64,000 nt of DNA from Niastella sp. (lineage in GTDB: Bacteria > Bacteroidota > Bacteroidia > Chitinophagales > Chitinophagaceae): assembly GCA_016710595.1 (NCBI GenBank), contig JADJVM010000003.1, positions 62,001 to 126,000 on the forward strand, in the 5' to 3' direction. A program made the position numbers and the translations under genes. This document shows, piece by piece, positions 17,877 to 28,844 of the stretch. Below the pieces are notes generated by a model. That model was not told the origin of the DNA. It saw only the letters and a list, made by a program, of their open reading frames with translations, and searched no databases. Each line of letters begins with the position of its first letter. Within the stretch, counting starts at the first letter, position 1.

Positions 17877-19220
17877 ATGGATATACTAGATTTTATTGCA
17901 TTTTTTATATACATTCTTATTTTTTCACTTATTTTTTCTGTCTCCAGAAAAAAGATAAAAAATGTAGAATTAAGAACATACCATAAATATGCATTTTGGG
18001 TTAAAGTGGTTGCCTGCTTTTGTTATTCTATTTTCGTACTCTATATTGTAAAGGGAGGAGATACCATGGATTTATATTATCCAGAGGGATTAAATATGTT
18101 CAAGCGTATTTTAAACGGGGCCAATAGTTATGATCTTTTACTGGGGCCAGTAGAAAATATAGACCCCAATACCCTGGCAAACCCCAACCAAATAGGATAT
18201 TTAAAAGATCCCAGTAATTTATTTGCCATAAGGTTTACGGCTATATTATGCTTTCTCTCTTTTGGAAAATTTTTAGTGGTGAACCTTTTTTATGCCATGA
18301 TCGCATTCACCGGAATTTGGAAATTATACCGCTTTTTTGCAGAACAGTTTCCTGACATGCGTAAACCTTTTGCCTTTGCCATTTTATTATTGCCCACATT
18401 CACCTTTTGGAGTTCCGGAATTTTAAAAGACCCTTTAGCCGTTTCTGCATTGGGCTGGTTTACATTTGCATTATTTCAGCTTGCAGTAGAAAAGAAAAAT
18501 TTGATCCGGAATCTACTTATCATCATCATTACTTTTTATATTTTCTCGGTGATTAAAATTTATATTATCATTGCTTATTTACCTGCTTTTTCAATTTTCT
18601 TATTGTTAAAGAATGCACAGCTTCTTAAGAACCCGATATTTAAGCTTATGCTTATTATTGGTTTTATCATCATAAGTATCATTAGCTTTTCTGCCATTGC
18701 CACCCGTATGCAAAGTGCCATTGCGGATTATGCAGGCGAAGACATTGTGGAAGGCATTTCGGAATACCAGCAAACCTATAAGAAAAAACAACAGAATAGC
18801 GAAGGTGCTTATTTTTCATTGGGAGTAGAATTTGACGGAACAGTGGGAAGCTTATTAAAAGTAGCGCCAATGGCGGTTATTGCCACACTTTACCGGCCCT
18901 TTTTATGGGAGAGCAGGAACATCTCTACTTTACTCTCATCTTTTGAAAGTTTATTCATGATGTTATTTACCCTCTACGTTATTTTTAAAGTAGGCTTAAT
19001 AAAATTTGTGCGCACCATTATAAAAAGACCCATTGTATTATATTGTTATTTCTTCTCCATTACTTTTGCTTTATTTGTGGGCGCCACTACCCTAAACTTT
19101 GGCACATTGGTGCGGTATAAAATCCCGTGCATGCCATTTTATGTGATCTCATTATTCATGATTTTGTATTTCAACAAAAACAAGAAGATAAAAAATGCTG
19201 AAGTGCCTGCATTGGTCTAA
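17877..19220 (+). CDS. Wzy-like polysaccharide polymerase/membrane protein, copy A
   Basis: A 447-residue integral membrane protein with about ten hydrophobic segments and a long loop near residues 275-325. It is a paralogue of the plus-strand gene at 30009-31343. Shared segments include SGILKDPLA versus SGILKDTLS, ATLYRPFLWE in both, and LNFGTLVRYKIP versus LNFGTLARYRVP near the C-terminus. Oligosaccharide polymerases of the Wzy type vary in sequence but have this size and topology, and the setting next to a flippase and glycosyltransferases supports that role. The alternative is a membrane acyl- or glycosyltransferase. Its stop lies on the shared CTAA with the gene at 19217. Confidence 0.7.
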   Translation: MDILDFIAFFIYILIFSLIFSVSRKKIKNVELRTYHKYAFWVKVVACFCYSIFVLYIVKGGDTMDLYYPEGLNMFKRILNGANSYDLLLGPVENIDPNTLANPNQIGYLKDPSNLFAIRFTAILCFLSFGKFLVVNLFYAMIAFTGIWKLYRFFAEQFPDMRKPFAFAILLLPTFTFWSSGILKDPLAVSALGWFTFALFQLAVEKKNLIRNLLIIIITFYIFSVIKIYIIIAYLPAFSIFLLLKNAQLLKNPIFKLMLIIGFIIISIISFSAIATRMQSAIADYAGEDIVEGISEYQQTYKKKQQNSEGAYFSLGVEFDGTVGSLLKVAPMAVIATLYRPFLWESRNISTLLSSFESLFMMLFTLYVIFKVGLIKFVRTIIKRPIVLYCYFFSITFALFVGATTLNFGTLVRYKIPCMPFYVISLFMILYFNKNKKIKNAEVPALV

Positions 19221-20464
19221 GAGTCTTCTAAAATATTTTGATATACTTTATGATAAGCTTCTACGGCAGTTTCTAAAGAATATATTTTTAAAGCAGCTTG
19301 CCTTATCTTTTCAGTAGAAAAAGGATTAGTCCCTTTTATTTTTTCGGCTACTTGTTTATAGGCCCGGTTATTGAATGATTCTAATACATAACCCGCTTCG
19401 TTTTGCAATACAATCTCTTTTACATCCCCTACACCGGCATTGGTTATTACCGGTATTCCCATAGCCATAATTTCTCCATGCTTGGTAGGAGATGATGCTA
19501 TTTTAGAATAACAAGGCTTAATAAAAAACAATGAATATTTACTTAAGGAGAGCAACACAGGTACTTCTTTACGGCGTGCTGAAATAATTTTAACGGTATG
19601 TTCCAAAATGCCTGCAGCTTTAGCGGCATCTAAAATTTCCTGGTGCCTGCCGGGTGATATAAAGAGGAAAACAGTATTGGGTATTTCATCTTGCAGCACT
19701 TTGCAAAACTCCATCATCTCTTTCGTCATATACCAACCTCCAATAGAACCTAAATAGCTCATTACAAAATCAGTGTCTTTAATGTTTAGTTGATGTAAGA
19801 ATTTATTTTTTAATACTTCGTCAATATTGGCCGGATCAAATAACGCAACATCCGCACTACAGGAAATCACAGAGACAGGCCTGGGTTGGCCTTTTATATT
19901 TTTCCAGCTTAAAATTTCTTTTTGTGCTGCCGCTGTTAAGCAATTATTATAATCGGATTGTTCTATACATTGCTTTTCTTTTGATTTAAAATAGCGGTAC
20001 AGCAATTTAAAAACTGGGTTAGCCATATTCCACATGCCCCCATCAATTCTTTCATCAGCCCAAAAACCACGGATATCATTTAAAAAAGGAGTTCCATATT
20101 TTTTTTTCATCCAGAGGGCGGCCAGCGCCGGGATGCCCGTACGTGCATGAACCATATCAAAAAGTTCATTTTTTTGCTTCTTGCGAATAAAATTTTTCAT
20201 TAGCTGCAAATCATACATTCCAGAGAGTACCGGTGGGTTTTTATGGTATGGTACACTTTTCCAGGTAATAGGGAAAGAGGCTATTTGAGTTTCTACATCA
20301 TTTTTATGAAGTACATATTTTTCGGGCTTATCAAAACTTAAAATGGTAAACCGGAACCCATAACGTGTAAGCCCCGCCAGGTAAGGTATTACCTGGCTTT
20401 GACCCAAGGGGTCGGTCATGCCATCATAAGAAAGGAATAATATATGGGGATGCTTTTTTTTCAA
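19217..20464 (-). CDS. Glycosyltransferase family 4
   Basis: A 415-residue GT4-type protein. The N-terminus HILFLSYDGMTDPLGQSQV is a recognisable segment of one GT4 subgroup. The C-terminal domain contains SPTKHGEIMAMGIPVI, corresponding to the donor-sugar-binding E-x7-E region. It appears to start at TTG (20464), since the first residues KKKHPHILFL fit the fold and no ATG is close. It ends on the CTAA shared with the convergent Wzy-like gene. Linkage formed is unknown. Confidence 0.85.
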   Translation of the reverse strand: MKKKHPHILFLSYDGMTDPLGQSQVIPYLAGLTRYGFRFTILSFDKPEKYVLHKNDVETQIASFPITWKSVPYHKNPPVLSGMYDLQLMKNFIRKKQKNELFDMVHARTGIPALAALWMKKKYGTPFLNDIRGFWADERIDGGMWNMANPVFKLLYRYFKSKEKQCIEQSDYNNCLTAAAQKEILSWKNIKGQPRPVSVISCSADVALFDPANIDEVLKNKFLHQLNIKDTDFVMSYLGSIGGWYMTKEMMEFCKVLQDEIPNTVFLFISPGRHQEILDAAKAAGILEHTVKIISARRKEVPVLLSLSKYSLFFIKPCYSKIASSPTKHGEIMAMGIPVITNAGVGDVKEIVLQNEAGYVLESFNNRAYKQVAEKIKGTNPFSTEKIRQAALKIYSLETAVEAYHKVYQNILEDS

Positions 20465-20492
20465 GATTATTTTCTCACAGTTGCTTTTACGT

Positions 20493-22397
20493 TTATTTCA
20501 TCCAGCGTTCATACCACATTTGAAACATCAGGATAAACCAAATTTTTTCTACTCTTTCTACCCGGCCATTATAAAAAGAATTCCTGAGTCTTTGAATTTC
20601 TTCATTGTTAAAAATGCCTTGTGTTTCGATGTACTGTTCATCAAAAAGCTGATCCACAAAAGGCTTCAATTCCTGGGTAAGCCAATGCTGCAAAGGGATC
20701 CCAAATCCCATTTTGGGCCTGTCCATTATTTGCTTTGGTATATATTTATGTACAATTTCCTTTAAAATTATTTTCTTTTTCCCTTTGTCATATTTAAAAT
20801 GAGATGGGAGTTGTGCAGCCCATTCAATAATGCGGTGATCTAAAAATGGTTCACGGCCTTCCAGGCTCACACTCATACCTGCCCGATCTACCTTTTGTAA
20901 AATATCATCTACTAAATAGGTTTGATAATCTACCGCCATGATATAATCCAGTATCGTAAACCGTTCGGCCTGCAGTTCGGAACTGTCAAAAGCTGTTTCT
21001 ATTTTTTTTACTTTCTTTTTAAATAGTTTATTTATTTCTTCATCCGTCATGTGCCGGGTAAGGCTGACTAAAATATTTTTTTCTGAATTATTTTTTAAAA
21101 ACGATTTTACTTTTTCGTAACGTGTATGAAATTCATATTTTTTTCTAAGAATGGGAACCCGGTCTGCAGGTATCAGATCCATGGTTGCGGCTGCCAGTTT
21201 GCGAATGGAAGCAGGTAGTTGTGCCATCTTTTTCCCATAACGCATCATATAATCATACCGGTTGTATCCTGCAAATATTTCATCGCCTGCATCTGCTGAA
21301 AGCGCTACTGTTACTTGCTTTCGTGCAACCCTGCTCACCAAGGTAGTGGGTATGGCGCTGCTATCGGCAAATGGTTCATCATAATAAAAAGGCAACTCTG
21401 GTACAATTTCCAATGCTTCTTTTTGGGTGCAATAATATTCTGTATGATCTGTACCCAGGTGCTTTGCAATTTCTTTGGCGTAAGGCGCTTCATTAAGCCC
21501 TGCATCGGGAACCCCGATCGTAAATGTTTTTATTTTTTCAGTATTATTTTTTTGAAGAATGGCAGTTACGCAGCTACTGTCGTAACCACCGCTTAAAAAT
21601 ACGCCCACCGGCACATCGCTTACCATACGATATTGAAAGGCGTTGGTCAGTAATTTTTCAGTTTCTGTAACGGCTTCTTCAAAACCAATTTCCAAAACCG
21701 GTTTGTTGTAGGCGTCATACACATTCCAATATTGGTGCGTAGTAAAAAATTTTGTTTTTACATCTAACTTCAAATAATGCCCTGGTTTTAATTTATAACA
21801 ATTTTCAAAAATGCAATATGGGGTGGGTACGTATCCAAATTGCATGTATGCAGAAAGGGCATCCAGGTCAATTTCTTTTTTAAAAGCTGGATGTTTCATC
21901 ATTCCTTTTAATTCTGATGAAAAAAGGAAAAGATCATTTTCCCAATAATAATAAAATGGTTTTACGCCGGCCCTGTCGCGGCAGCAAAACAGTGATTCTT
22001 TATGTGTATCATAAATTACAAAGGCAAACATGCCAATAAACCGGGAAAGCATCGCTTCGCCCCATTGTTGCCAGGCATGTAAAATAACTTCGGTATCAGA
22101 ATGAGCTTTAAACTGGTGGCCCACCAACAGAAGTTCTTCTTTTATTTCTTTATAATTATAAATTTCTCCATTAAATACAATCCATAAACCCTCATATTGC
22201 ATGGGCTGGCCCGCTGCATCGCTAAGGTCTATAATAGATAACCTGCGATGGCCTAAGCCAACCTGGCCTGCTTCCCGGTTAAAGAATGTAACACCCCTGC
22301 CATCTGGCCCCCGGTGAATTAATTCATCGGTACAAGCATTTAATATCGTTTCAGACGATTGCTTTTTAAAATCAATAAAACCTACAATACCGCACAT
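20493..22397 (-). CDS. Asparagine synthase-type amidotransferase, copy A
   Basis: A 634-residue class II glutamine amidotransferase with a synthetase domain. Cys2 (MCGIVGF) is the glutaminase nucleophile after Met removal, and the ATP-pyrophosphatase loop SGGYDSS is at 269-275. The length and the domain order match AsnB. In polysaccharide loci such proteins often amidate uronic acids or other carboxyl groups rather than aspartate; a second, distinct copy lies at 33541-35442. It precedes a glycosyltransferase at 19217 and follows one at 22404 by six bases, so it is in an operon with them. True asparagine synthesis is the alternative. Confidence 0.88.
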   Translation of the reverse strand: MCGIVGFIDFKKQSSETILNACTDELIHRGPDGRGVTFFNREAGQVGLGHRRLSIIDLSDAAGQPMQYEGLWIVFNGEIYNYKEIKEELLLVGHQFKAHSDTEVILHAWQQWGEAMLSRFIGMFAFVIYDTHKESLFCCRDRAGVKPFYYYWENDLFLFSSELKGMMKHPAFKKEIDLDALSAYMQFGYVPTPYCIFENCYKLKPGHYLKLDVKTKFFTTHQYWNVYDAYNKPVLEIGFEEAVTETEKLLTNAFQYRMVSDVPVGVFLSGGYDSSCVTAILQKNNTEKIKTFTIGVPDAGLNEAPYAKEIAKHLGTDHTEYYCTQKEALEIVPELPFYYDEPFADSSAIPTTLVSRVARKQVTVALSADAGDEIFAGYNRYDYMMRYGKKMAQLPASIRKLAAATMDLIPADRVPILRKKYEFHTRYEKVKSFLKNNSEKNILVSLTRHMTDEEINKLFKKKVKKIETAFDSSELQAERFTILDYIMAVDYQTYLVDDILQKVDRAGMSVSLEGREPFLDHRIIEWAAQLPSHFKYDKGKKKIILKEIVHKYIPKQIMDRPKMGFGIPLQHWLTQELKPFVDQLFDEQYIETQGIFNNEEIQRLRNSFYNGRVERVEKIWFILMFQMWYERWMK

Positions 22398-22403
22398 ATA
22401 AAA

Positions 22404-23480
22404 TTAATTTTTAACCCTCATTTCTTCTTCATATAAATCAGTTAGTTGCTTAACGTGATGCCCTATGGTGAAATTGTTCATCACCCGTTGATACCCCTTC
22501 TCACCTAGTAATTTCATATTTTCCGGGTGATTCAACATTGCATTCAATTTCATGATAAAATCACCGGAATCATTTAAATCAAAATAAACAGCACATGCTT
22601 CGCATTGTTCTCTAAATGATGGGATATCACTTAATAATAATGGTCTGCCCGATGCCATAGCCTCTAATACACTTAATGAAAACCCTTCGAACTTTGAAGG
22701 CATTGCAAAAATATGATAGCTGCCCATGAGTTCATGAATATTTTTAACGAGGCCTTTTAAATGTATATTCACTTTTTCCTGGTGAATTAAATTTTGATAA
22801 TATTCAAAAGCCGGGCCGTAACCAAAAATATCTAATTGTATATTTTTATCCCTGATTAATGTGAAGGCTTTAATTAAATATTCGAAATTTTTATTTTTTC
22901 GCATGGAGCCAATACAGATTAAACGGATAGGATTATTTCCCAATGGCCCATCCGTAAATTTGAACCGGGTACTATCCACAAAAGTATAGATCACTACGGC
23001 TTTGCCCTGCTTTAGCTGCAATACCGAAAAATAATCCTGTAGCGCTTGTTTCGATACGGCAATGATGGTAGATTTCCGAAACCGGTAAGTAAACCTATCC
23101 AGGAAGCGGATTGTCCATTTCTTATAATCAACGGCAGCAGAAATAGCAGTATGAATGCTGGTAACTAAAGGTATGGTAGCGGGTGTTGCTAAGCGGGCAA
23201 CAAAATTGCTATAGGGTAAATGAGAATGAACCAGGTGAGGCTTTTCATCTCGAATGATTTTTTTAAGCTTGCTAACCATTACCGGTAACTTTTTTAAAGA
23301 AGCACCATGAAGGCAAAAATATTTATCGCAAACCAATTCTTCTTTAAAATCATTCACCTCAGAAATTGTTACTACAATATTGTGGTATTGTGATAATTCT
23401 TTTAAAACACCCACCAGCATGGTTTCTGCACCACCCCGGCCCAGGTTATAAATAATATGAAGAATTTTTTTCTTGTTCAA
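22404..23480 (-). CDS. Glycosyltransferase family 4
   Basis: A 358-residue GT4 protein. The N-terminal ILHIIYNLGRGGAETM is the acceptor-side glycine loop of the family, VHSHLPYSNF follows near residue 100, and the donor region is PSKFEGFSLSVLEAMASGRP. It starts at a TTG (23480), directly before NKKKILHI. It sits six bases before the amidotransferase gene and 23 bases after the next glycosyltransferase. Substrates are unknown. Confidence 0.87.
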   Translation of the reverse strand: MNKKKILHIIYNLGRGGAETMLVGVLKELSQYHNIVVTISEVNDFKEELVCDKYFCLHGASLKKLPVMVSKLKKIIRDEKPHLVHSHLPYSNFVARLATPATIPLVTSIHTAISAAVDYKKWTIRFLDRFTYRFRKSTIIAVSKQALQDYFSVLQLKQGKAVVIYTFVDSTRFKFTDGPLGNNPIRLICIGSMRKNKNFEYLIKAFTLIRDKNIQLDIFGYGPAFEYYQNLIHQEKVNIHLKGLVKNIHELMGSYHIFAMPSKFEGFSLSVLEAMASGRPLLLSDIPSFREQCEACAVYFDLNDSGDFIMKLNAMLNHPENMKLLGEKGYQRVMNNFTIGHHVKQLTDLYEEEMRVKN

Positions 23481-23503
23481 TGCTGTAAACCTTTAAAATA
23501 TTT

Positions 23504-24700
23504 TTACCTGCCCCTGTATTCCTTTTTTATCAACCGCTGCCATTTAAGCGGCTGCCTCAATAGTTTTACCATATATTTTTTCCATGCCGGTATTATAAAT
23601 GTGAATTTTTTATCAGCATTTTGTAAAGCTGTATAATATGTATGCATTACTTTTTCTGCTGAAAATTCTCTGGCACGCTGCCAGCTTTTTTCACAAAGTA
23701 CTGCATATTCTCCTTCACTACTTCTATAAGCCTGCAAGATGTAGGGCTCATAAGAGCCGGATGCCTTACCTGGAATTTGTTCTCCCACTTCGTAGCCTGG
23801 CTGGTCGAAAAACCAACCATAAGTAGCATCTTCCTGGCAACTTTCTATTGACTGTAAACTTGGTACAGCCTGCCTTGAACTTTCAATGATGGAAGTACCC
23901 ATCCCCACAAAAAGAAGCGCATCATCTACAATTGAATTGAAATCTGAATAATCAATACTTCCATGCAAAAAGATGTAATGACCGGCATCTAATTTTTTAA
24001 TTAAATTCTGCACTTCTTCCATCAGTTCACCATCACCATATATATGATATTCAAAAGCATAGCCTTTTTTTCTTAAAGATGCCAGTAAGATGATAAGTGG
24101 TGAAATATAATTTTTAAAATACACCAGGCGGCCTATGCTCACAATTTTATTTCTATTTACCTGCTTACGTGGCGTGTATTGTGCAGGCACCTCTACCATG
24201 ATAGGCACTATGGGAGATTTAGAAAAATCAAGGTGAAAAAAAGATTCATGCTCTTTTTTCACCACATCATTCATAAACAAAAGGTTTTGTGCCGGGATAT
24301 TTGAAAATAATTTTTTATAAAGTTTCACATCCGGCGAAGGCCATAAATATGTTTTTATAATAAATGTACGTGGATGATAAAAGCCAATAACTACGGCTGC
24401 CTCCGGGAAATAAATTGCTTTAATGGTATCATAACAATACCATAAACGGTCACCGGAAAGGATTCCATGTATGGCTTCAATAGGCGGCAAACTGTTTTCA
24501 CTTTTGAGTTTTGCTAAATCTTCCGGAAAATAAACAGGGCAAATGAGTTTAATTTCTACGAGCAGTGATGGTTCTATGTTTTTATTCAGGAAAAGAAAAT
24601 AGGGTTTATACCCATCATTTTTGGCATAGTGAGCCTGACGCAATAATAAAGTAAAGGTGCCGTCTATTAATGGATAGTCACGAATAAAAAGAATGTTCAT
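23504..24700 (-). CDS. Glycosyltransferase, GT4-like
   Basis: A 398-residue protein whose N-terminus MNILFIRDYP is a typical first beta strand. A longer frame exists upstream, but it would overlap the flippase gene, and the ATG at 24700 fits the fold best. The middle carries VSIGRLVYFKNYISPL and YGDGELMEEVQ, the GT-B C-terminal domain start. The usual donor motif is less clear than in its neighbours (VGMGTSIIESSRQAVPSLQS), so activity is likely but the subgroup is not assigned. Confidence 0.78.
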   Translation of the reverse strand: MNILFIRDYPLIDGTFTLLLRQAHYAKNDGYKPYFLFLNKNIEPSLLVEIKLICPVYFPEDLAKLKSENSLPPIEAIHGILSGDRLWYCYDTIKAIYFPEAAVVIGFYHPRTFIIKTYLWPSPDVKLYKKLFSNIPAQNLLFMNDVVKKEHESFFHLDFSKSPIVPIMVEVPAQYTPRKQVNRNKIVSIGRLVYFKNYISPLIILLASLRKKGYAFEYHIYGDGELMEEVQNLIKKLDAGHYIFLHGSIDYSDFNSIVDDALLFVGMGTSIIESSRQAVPSLQSIESCQEDATYGWFFDQPGYEVGEQIPGKASGSYEPYILQAYRSSEGEYAVLCEKSWQRAREFSAEKVMHTYYTALQNADKKFTFIIPAWKKYMVKLLRQPLKWQRLIKKEYRGR

Positions 24701-24729
24701 ACTTAAATTTAGTGAATAAAAACAGACCG

Positions 24730-25971
24730 TTACAGAAATCGCTTTTTCATAATCACAAACATCACAATCCAATAAATAGCATAATTGATACAGAAGGAAT
24801 AGGTAGCCCCAATAATACCAAATTTATCTAAAAAAATATATGACAACACAACATAACTCAATGAGAAAAAAATCTCAGTTATGATAAATGTTTTTGTCAT
24901 GGCTTTTGCAATCATCAAATAAGCCAATAACCAGCTACCAATCTTAAAAAAATCTCCCATAAGCTGGTAAGCAAACAAAGGCCGCATGGGTAAAAATGCA
25001 GGGGTAAATAAAAGATGAATAATAAGATCCTTAAAAATCCATATCGAAAAAGCGATTAACCCTACAATGGGTAAAATAAATTTGTACCCGCTCTTTATTT
25101 CTTTTTTAAGTTCATGGCGATCTTGTATTTCTGATAAGCGTGGCATATAATAAACGGCTAACACAGAGGTAATAAAGCCCAGATAATAATCTGAAATTTT
25201 TGTAACAGCCTGCCAATACCCGGCTTCGGTAGCAGAAAACCGGAGAATAATTTTATCCCGGATAAGTATTTGGATTGCTGGTGCAATAAATCCGCTCACC
25301 AATGCCATCACCGAAAAGGCCAGGAGCATTTTAAATACCCTTTTATCCCAATTTGAAATCCGGGGTTTCCAGGAAATACCCAATTTTTTAAAAATAAAAA
25401 TATTCATCAGGAAAACCACAATGCCAGATGCAGTGCTTGAAATTAAAACCCCAATTAATCCAAAATAAAAGGCACCCAGTAATGTAAAGCTTACGCCTAT
25501 TAAAGAAGCGCTGATATTTACAATGGTATATTTTTTTATCTCTTTTAGCCCGTTCAAAATAGCCAGGAACAAAGTGTTGAATGAGATTAACATCACAAAT
25601 AATCCAAATAAAAAATACACCAACCAATAGTCGGTTGTTTTGAAAGCCGCCTTTGACAAGTAATGGCTGCTACTTAAAACAATGATGGATATCATGATAG
25701 AACAGAAAAAAGAGATAAGGAAAGCGCTATGAATTATCTTTTGGATTTTGAGTGGCTCTGCCTTATGCTGTGCCAAATATTTTATTACGCCCATGGTAAT
25801 GGCGCCGGTAGCCAACAAGGTAAGAATGGCTGTAGTATTTTGAAATTGGCCAACAAATGCGATTCCTTCCGGGCCTATTTTTACAGCTACTACTTTAATA
25901 ACAATAAACCCACTTAAAAAAGTAATGGCAGTAGAGATGGAAGTGTAAAAACTTGTTTTAATCAGGTTCAC
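24730..25971 (-). CDS. Wzx-type polysaccharide flippase (O-antigen translocase)
   Basis: A 413-residue protein with about twelve hydrophobic segments, of the MOP exporter superfamily. The N-terminus ([18 protein letters not shown]...[11 protein letters not shown]) matches the O-antigen translocase subgroup. It flips lipid-linked repeat units across the inner membrane. The chosen start is a GTG at 25971 whose bases overlap the TGA of the upstream aminotransferase (GTGA), indicating coupled translation; the longer TTG-started frame would overlap that gene by 31 bases. It is the only flippase in the locus. Confidence 0.88.
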   Translation of the reverse strand: MNLIKTSFYTSISTAITFLSGFIVIKVVAVKIGPEGIAFVGQFQNTTAILTLLATGAITMGVIKYLAQHKAEPLKIQKIIHSAFLISFFCSIMISIIVLSSSHYLSKAAFKTTDYWLVYFLFGLFVMLISFNTLFLAILNGLKEIKKYTIVNISASLIGVSFTLLGAFYFGLIGVLISSTASGIVVFLMNIFIFKKLGISWKPRISNWDKRVFKMLLAFSVMALVSGFIAPAIQILIRDKIILRFSATEAGYWQAVTKISDYYLGFITSVLAVYYMPRLSEIQDRHELKKEIKSGYKFILPIVGLIAFSIWIFKDLIIHLLFTPAFLPMRPLFAYQLMGDFFKIGSWLLAYLMIAKAMTKTFIITEIFFSLSYVVLSYIFLDKFGIIGATYSFCINYAIYWIVMFVIMKKRFL

Positions 25972-27086
25972 GATGAAAATAAGTTTACAACCTGGCAAAC
26001 CTTTTCGTATTCATTGGCTTGCATTACCGGGCTTATGGGTAATGAAATTACCTGGCTGTGTATTTTTTCTGAAATGGGGAACTGTTGTGAATGTAAACTG
26101 GTATAAGCTTTTTGATGATGTGGAGGAATGGGGTAATGAATTACTGTTTGCACCCCATTCTCCAGTAAATATTGCTGAAAGGAATCCCGCTTTTCTGTTC
26201 TTACCACAAATACATGCCATACATGTGAGTGGTCATTTAATACATCTCTTTCTTTGGAAGCCGGTAATACAATACCGGGATGATTGATATTATTGATATA
26301 ATACTGTGCAATCTCCCTCCTTTTTTGATTGTCAGCATCTAAGCTTTTTAATTTTACGGATAGTAAGGCTGCCTGTAATTCATCGAGCCTGCTATTTACT
26401 CCCAGGTACAGGTTTTCATATTTTTTATGAGAACCATAATTACGCCAGGCTTTTATTATTTCTGCCAGGGTTTCATCATGGGTAGTTACGGCTCCGGCAT
26501 CGCCCAGCGCCCCCAGGTTTTTACCAGGGTAAAAACTAAAACCGGCTGCATCACCCAGGTTGCCACATCGTTTACCGTGATACATAGCTCCCTGCGATTG
26601 GGCGCAATCTTCAATTATTTTTAGATTATATTTTTTTGCAAGGGCCACGATAGGATCCATATCGCAAACCTGGCCGTACAGATGAACCGGTAATATAGCT
26701 TTTGTTTTTTTTGAAATCTTTTTTTCAATAAGCGCCGGGTCTAATAAATAAGTATGTATATCCGGTTCACATAATACAGGCGTAAGCCCTGCTTTTGATA
26801 CCGCCAATATACTGGCAATATAAGTATTAGAAGGAACGATCACTTCATCACCGGGTTTCATAAATCCTGTTTCTTTATAGGCTTCCAATATTAAAATAAG
26901 TGCATCTAACCCATTGGCTACGCCTATACAAGACTGGGTACCACAATAGCCGGCAAACTCCTGCTCAAAAGTACGGAGTGCATTGCCCATTATAAACCAG
27001 CCGGAATCTAATACTGCTTCAAATGCCTGCATCAACTCCTGCTTATTTCTCTGGGTTATTTGCTTTATGTTTAAAAACTCAATCAT
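25968..27086 (-). CDS. fdtB: dTDP-3-keto-6-deoxyhexose aminotransferase (FdtB/QdtB type)
   Basis: A 372-residue DegT-family PLP aminotransferase. The PLP lysine is K189 in [12 protein letters not shown], and [12 protein letters not shown] near 230 is the family dimer/active-site segment. It is closest in appearance to FdtB/QdtB, which form the 3-amino sugar. Direct operon context supports this: acetyltransferase, ketoisomerase, rmlA and rmlB are all upstream, with ATGA overlaps on the acyltransferase side. Whether the product is Fuc3N or Qui3N depends on the ketoisomerase and cannot be read by eye. Confidence 0.88.
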   Translation of the reverse strand: MIEFLNIKQITQRNKQELMQAFEAVLDSGWFIMGNALRTFEQEFAGYCGTQSCIGVANGLDALILILEAYKETGFMKPGDEVIVPSNTYIASILAVSKAGLTPVLCEPDIHTYLLDPALIEKKISKKTKAILPVHLYGQVCDMDPIVALAKKYNLKIIEDCAQSQGAMYHGKRCGNLGDAAGFSFYPGKNLGALGDAGAVTTHDETLAEIIKAWRNYGSHKKYENLYLGVNSRLDELQAALLSVKLKSLDADNQKRREIAQYYINNINHPGIVLPASKERDVLNDHSHVWHVFVVRTEKRDSFQQYLLENGVQTVIHYPIPPHHQKAYTSLHSQQFPISEKIHSQVISLPISPVMQANEYEKVCQVVNLFSS

Positions 27087-27574
27087 GTGCCATTATATTT
27101 TTCTATGATCTCACCTTTCTCATTCAATTTTGCCATTGCCCGGGCAGGGTTACCGTACACTAAGGTAAAAGGAGGAACATCTTTTGTTACAACGGCACCG
27201 GCACCAATGAGTGCATACTCTCCAATGGTAATACCACCCAGGATGGTAGCATTGGCGCCTACCGAAGCAAAAGCACCAATTTGAGTAAGCTGAAATGCTG
27301 ATGGATACTGTTTTGAACGGGGATATTTATCATTGGTAAAAGTTACATTAGGACCAATGAAAACATCATCTGCCAGCCTTAGCCCATCCCATAAAAATAC
27401 ACCGCTTTTAATAGTAACCCGGTTACCGATTATTACATCGTTTTCAATAAATGTATGGCAATTGATATTGCAATCTTTACCCACTACAGCGCCTGGTAAA
27501 ATAATAGCGTATTGCCATACCCTTGTACCATCGCCTATTTGTTTTGATTGCACATCTGCAGCAGGGTGTATCAT
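27083..27574 (-). CDS. fdtC: dTDP-3-amino-sugar N-acetyltransferase (FdtC-like)
   Basis: A 163-residue left-handed beta-helix acyltransferase built almost wholly of hexapeptide repeats ([39 protein letters not shown]). Its size matches single-domain acetyltransferases that act on 3-amino-3,6-dideoxy sugars. It overlaps both neighbours by four bases (ATGA), between the ketoisomerase and aminotransferase genes, which fixes its likely role as the last step to dTDP-3-acetamido-3,6-dideoxyhexose. Confidence 0.85.
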   Translation of the reverse strand: MIHPAADVQSKQIGDGTRVWQYAIILPGAVVGKDCNINCHTFIENDVIIGNRVTIKSGVFLWDGLRLADDVFIGPNVTFTNDKYPRSKQYPSAFQLTQIGAFASVGANATILGGITIGEYALIGAGAVVTKDVPPFTLVYGNPARAMAKLNEKGEIIEKYNGT

Positions 27575-27972
27575 TTTAATTGTTTAAACACTTCGTAATC
27601 CCGAATATAATCCGATTCTTTGTAAGCCATATTGGCGATACACATTTGTACTGCATTATGGCTATACTGCATGATATGCCAGCAGTAGATCGGCATCAGC
27701 AAACCCACTTCGGGTGTATCCAAGGTAAATTTTTCTTTGATGCCCCCGGGAATTTCTGTTTCTACCAATATGGTTCCTGCAACAGCCACCAGTATTTGTA
27801 CGAGTTCATGATGTGCATGGCCGCCCCGGTGAATGGTTCCGGGTGTATGATAAGTCCAGTAAACCCGTTTTACTTCAAAGGGCAGGGTGTCATTTTCTGC
27901 TACTGAAATATAGCCCTGCATGATATTGCCTATCCGGGGAAACTGAATTAATTGAGGGTTGCTAGATATCAT
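27571..27972 (-). CDS. fdtA: dTDP-4-keto-6-deoxyglucose 3,4-ketoisomerase (FdtA/QdtA type)
   Basis: A 133-residue cupin of the FdtA/QdtA (WxcM-like) family. The histidine-rich segment [12 protein letters not shown] lies near residues 47-58 and holds the catalytic base region. The family moves the keto group of dTDP-4-keto-6-deoxyglucose to C3, with FdtA giving the galacto and QdtA the gluco product. It lies 10 bases after rmlA and overlaps the acetyltransferase gene. The galacto/gluco choice is not decided here. Confidence 0.87.
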   Translation of the reverse strand: MISSNPQLIQFPRIGNIMQGYISVAENDTLPFEVKRVYWTYHTPGTIHRGGHAHHELVQILVAVAGTILVETEIPGGIKEKFTLDTPEVGLLMPIYCWHIMQYSHNAVQMCIANMAYKESDYIRDYEVFKQLK

Positions 27973-27982
27973 GAACAGGTTA

Positions 27983-28840
27983 TTATTTTAATTTTTTTAA
28001 GTATTCTCCATATCCACTTTTTTTCAATTCTTCTGCCAGTTGCATTAATTGATCATGGGTGATAAAACCTTTGCGCCAGGCTATTTCTTCGGGGCAACCA
28101 ATTTTTAACCCCTGCCGCTTTTCAATAACCCTTACATATTCGCTGGCATCACTCAAAGAATCAAATGTGCCGGTATCTAACCAGGCAAAGCCCCGGTCCA
28201 GCACTCCTACATGCAATTGTTTGCGCTGCAAATATATTTTGTTTACATCAGTAATTTCATACTCGCCCCGGCTGCCCGGTTTTAGTTCTTTTGCTATTTG
28301 TACCACACTATTATCATAAAAATAAAGACCGGGTACTGCATAATTGCTTTTTGGATGCAGGGGTTTCTCTTCCAGGCTTAATGCAGTAAAATTTTCGTCA
28401 AATTCTACCACTCCGTATCGTTCGGGATCACTTACCGGGTAAGCAAAGATGGTAGCCCCGGGATGTGTGGAGGCGTTTTGTAATAGCTTGCTAAAACCAC
28501 TTCCATAAAAAATATTATCGCCCAATACAAGCGCCACACGATCGTTACCAATAAAAGTTTCACCAATTACAAATGCCTGGGCAAGCCCATTGGGAATTTC
28601 CTGCTTTGCATACGTAATAGTACAACCCCATTTTTTTCCATCTCCCAATAAGCGAATGAACTGGGGCTGATCATCAGGAGTGGTAATGATTAAAATATCT
28701 TTTATACCGGCTAGCATGAGTGTACTAAGCGGGTAATAAATCATGGGCTTATCAAAAATGGGCATTAATTGTTTGCTTATGCCCATCGTAATCGGGTAAA
28801 GCCTGGTACCCGATCCACCTGCCAGAATAATCCCTTTCAT
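27983..28840 (-). CDS. rmlA: Glucose-1-phosphate thymidylyltransferase
   Basis: A 285-residue nucleotidyltransferase making dTDP-glucose. The signature [13 protein letters not shown] is at residues 6-18, followed by [20 protein letters not shown] near 105-113 holds the metal-binding Asp. Length matches RmlA. It lies four bases after rmlB and is followed by fdtA, placing the dTDP-sugar genes in one operon. Confidence 0.95.
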   Translation of the reverse strand: MKGIILAGGSGTRLYPITMGISKQLMPIFDKPMIYYPLSTLMLAGIKDILIITTPDDQPQFIRLLGDGKKWGCTITYAKQEIPNGLAQAFVIGETFIGNDRVALVLGDNIFYGSGFSKLLQNASTHPGATIFAYPVSDPERYGVVEFDENFTALSLEEKPLHPKSNYAVPGLYFYDNSVVQIAKELKPGSRGEYEITDVNKIYLQRKQLHVGVLDRGFAWLDTGTFDSLSDASEYVRVIEKRQGLKIGCPEEIAWRKGFITHDQLMQLAEELKKSGYGEYLKKLK

Positions 28841-28844
28841 TTAA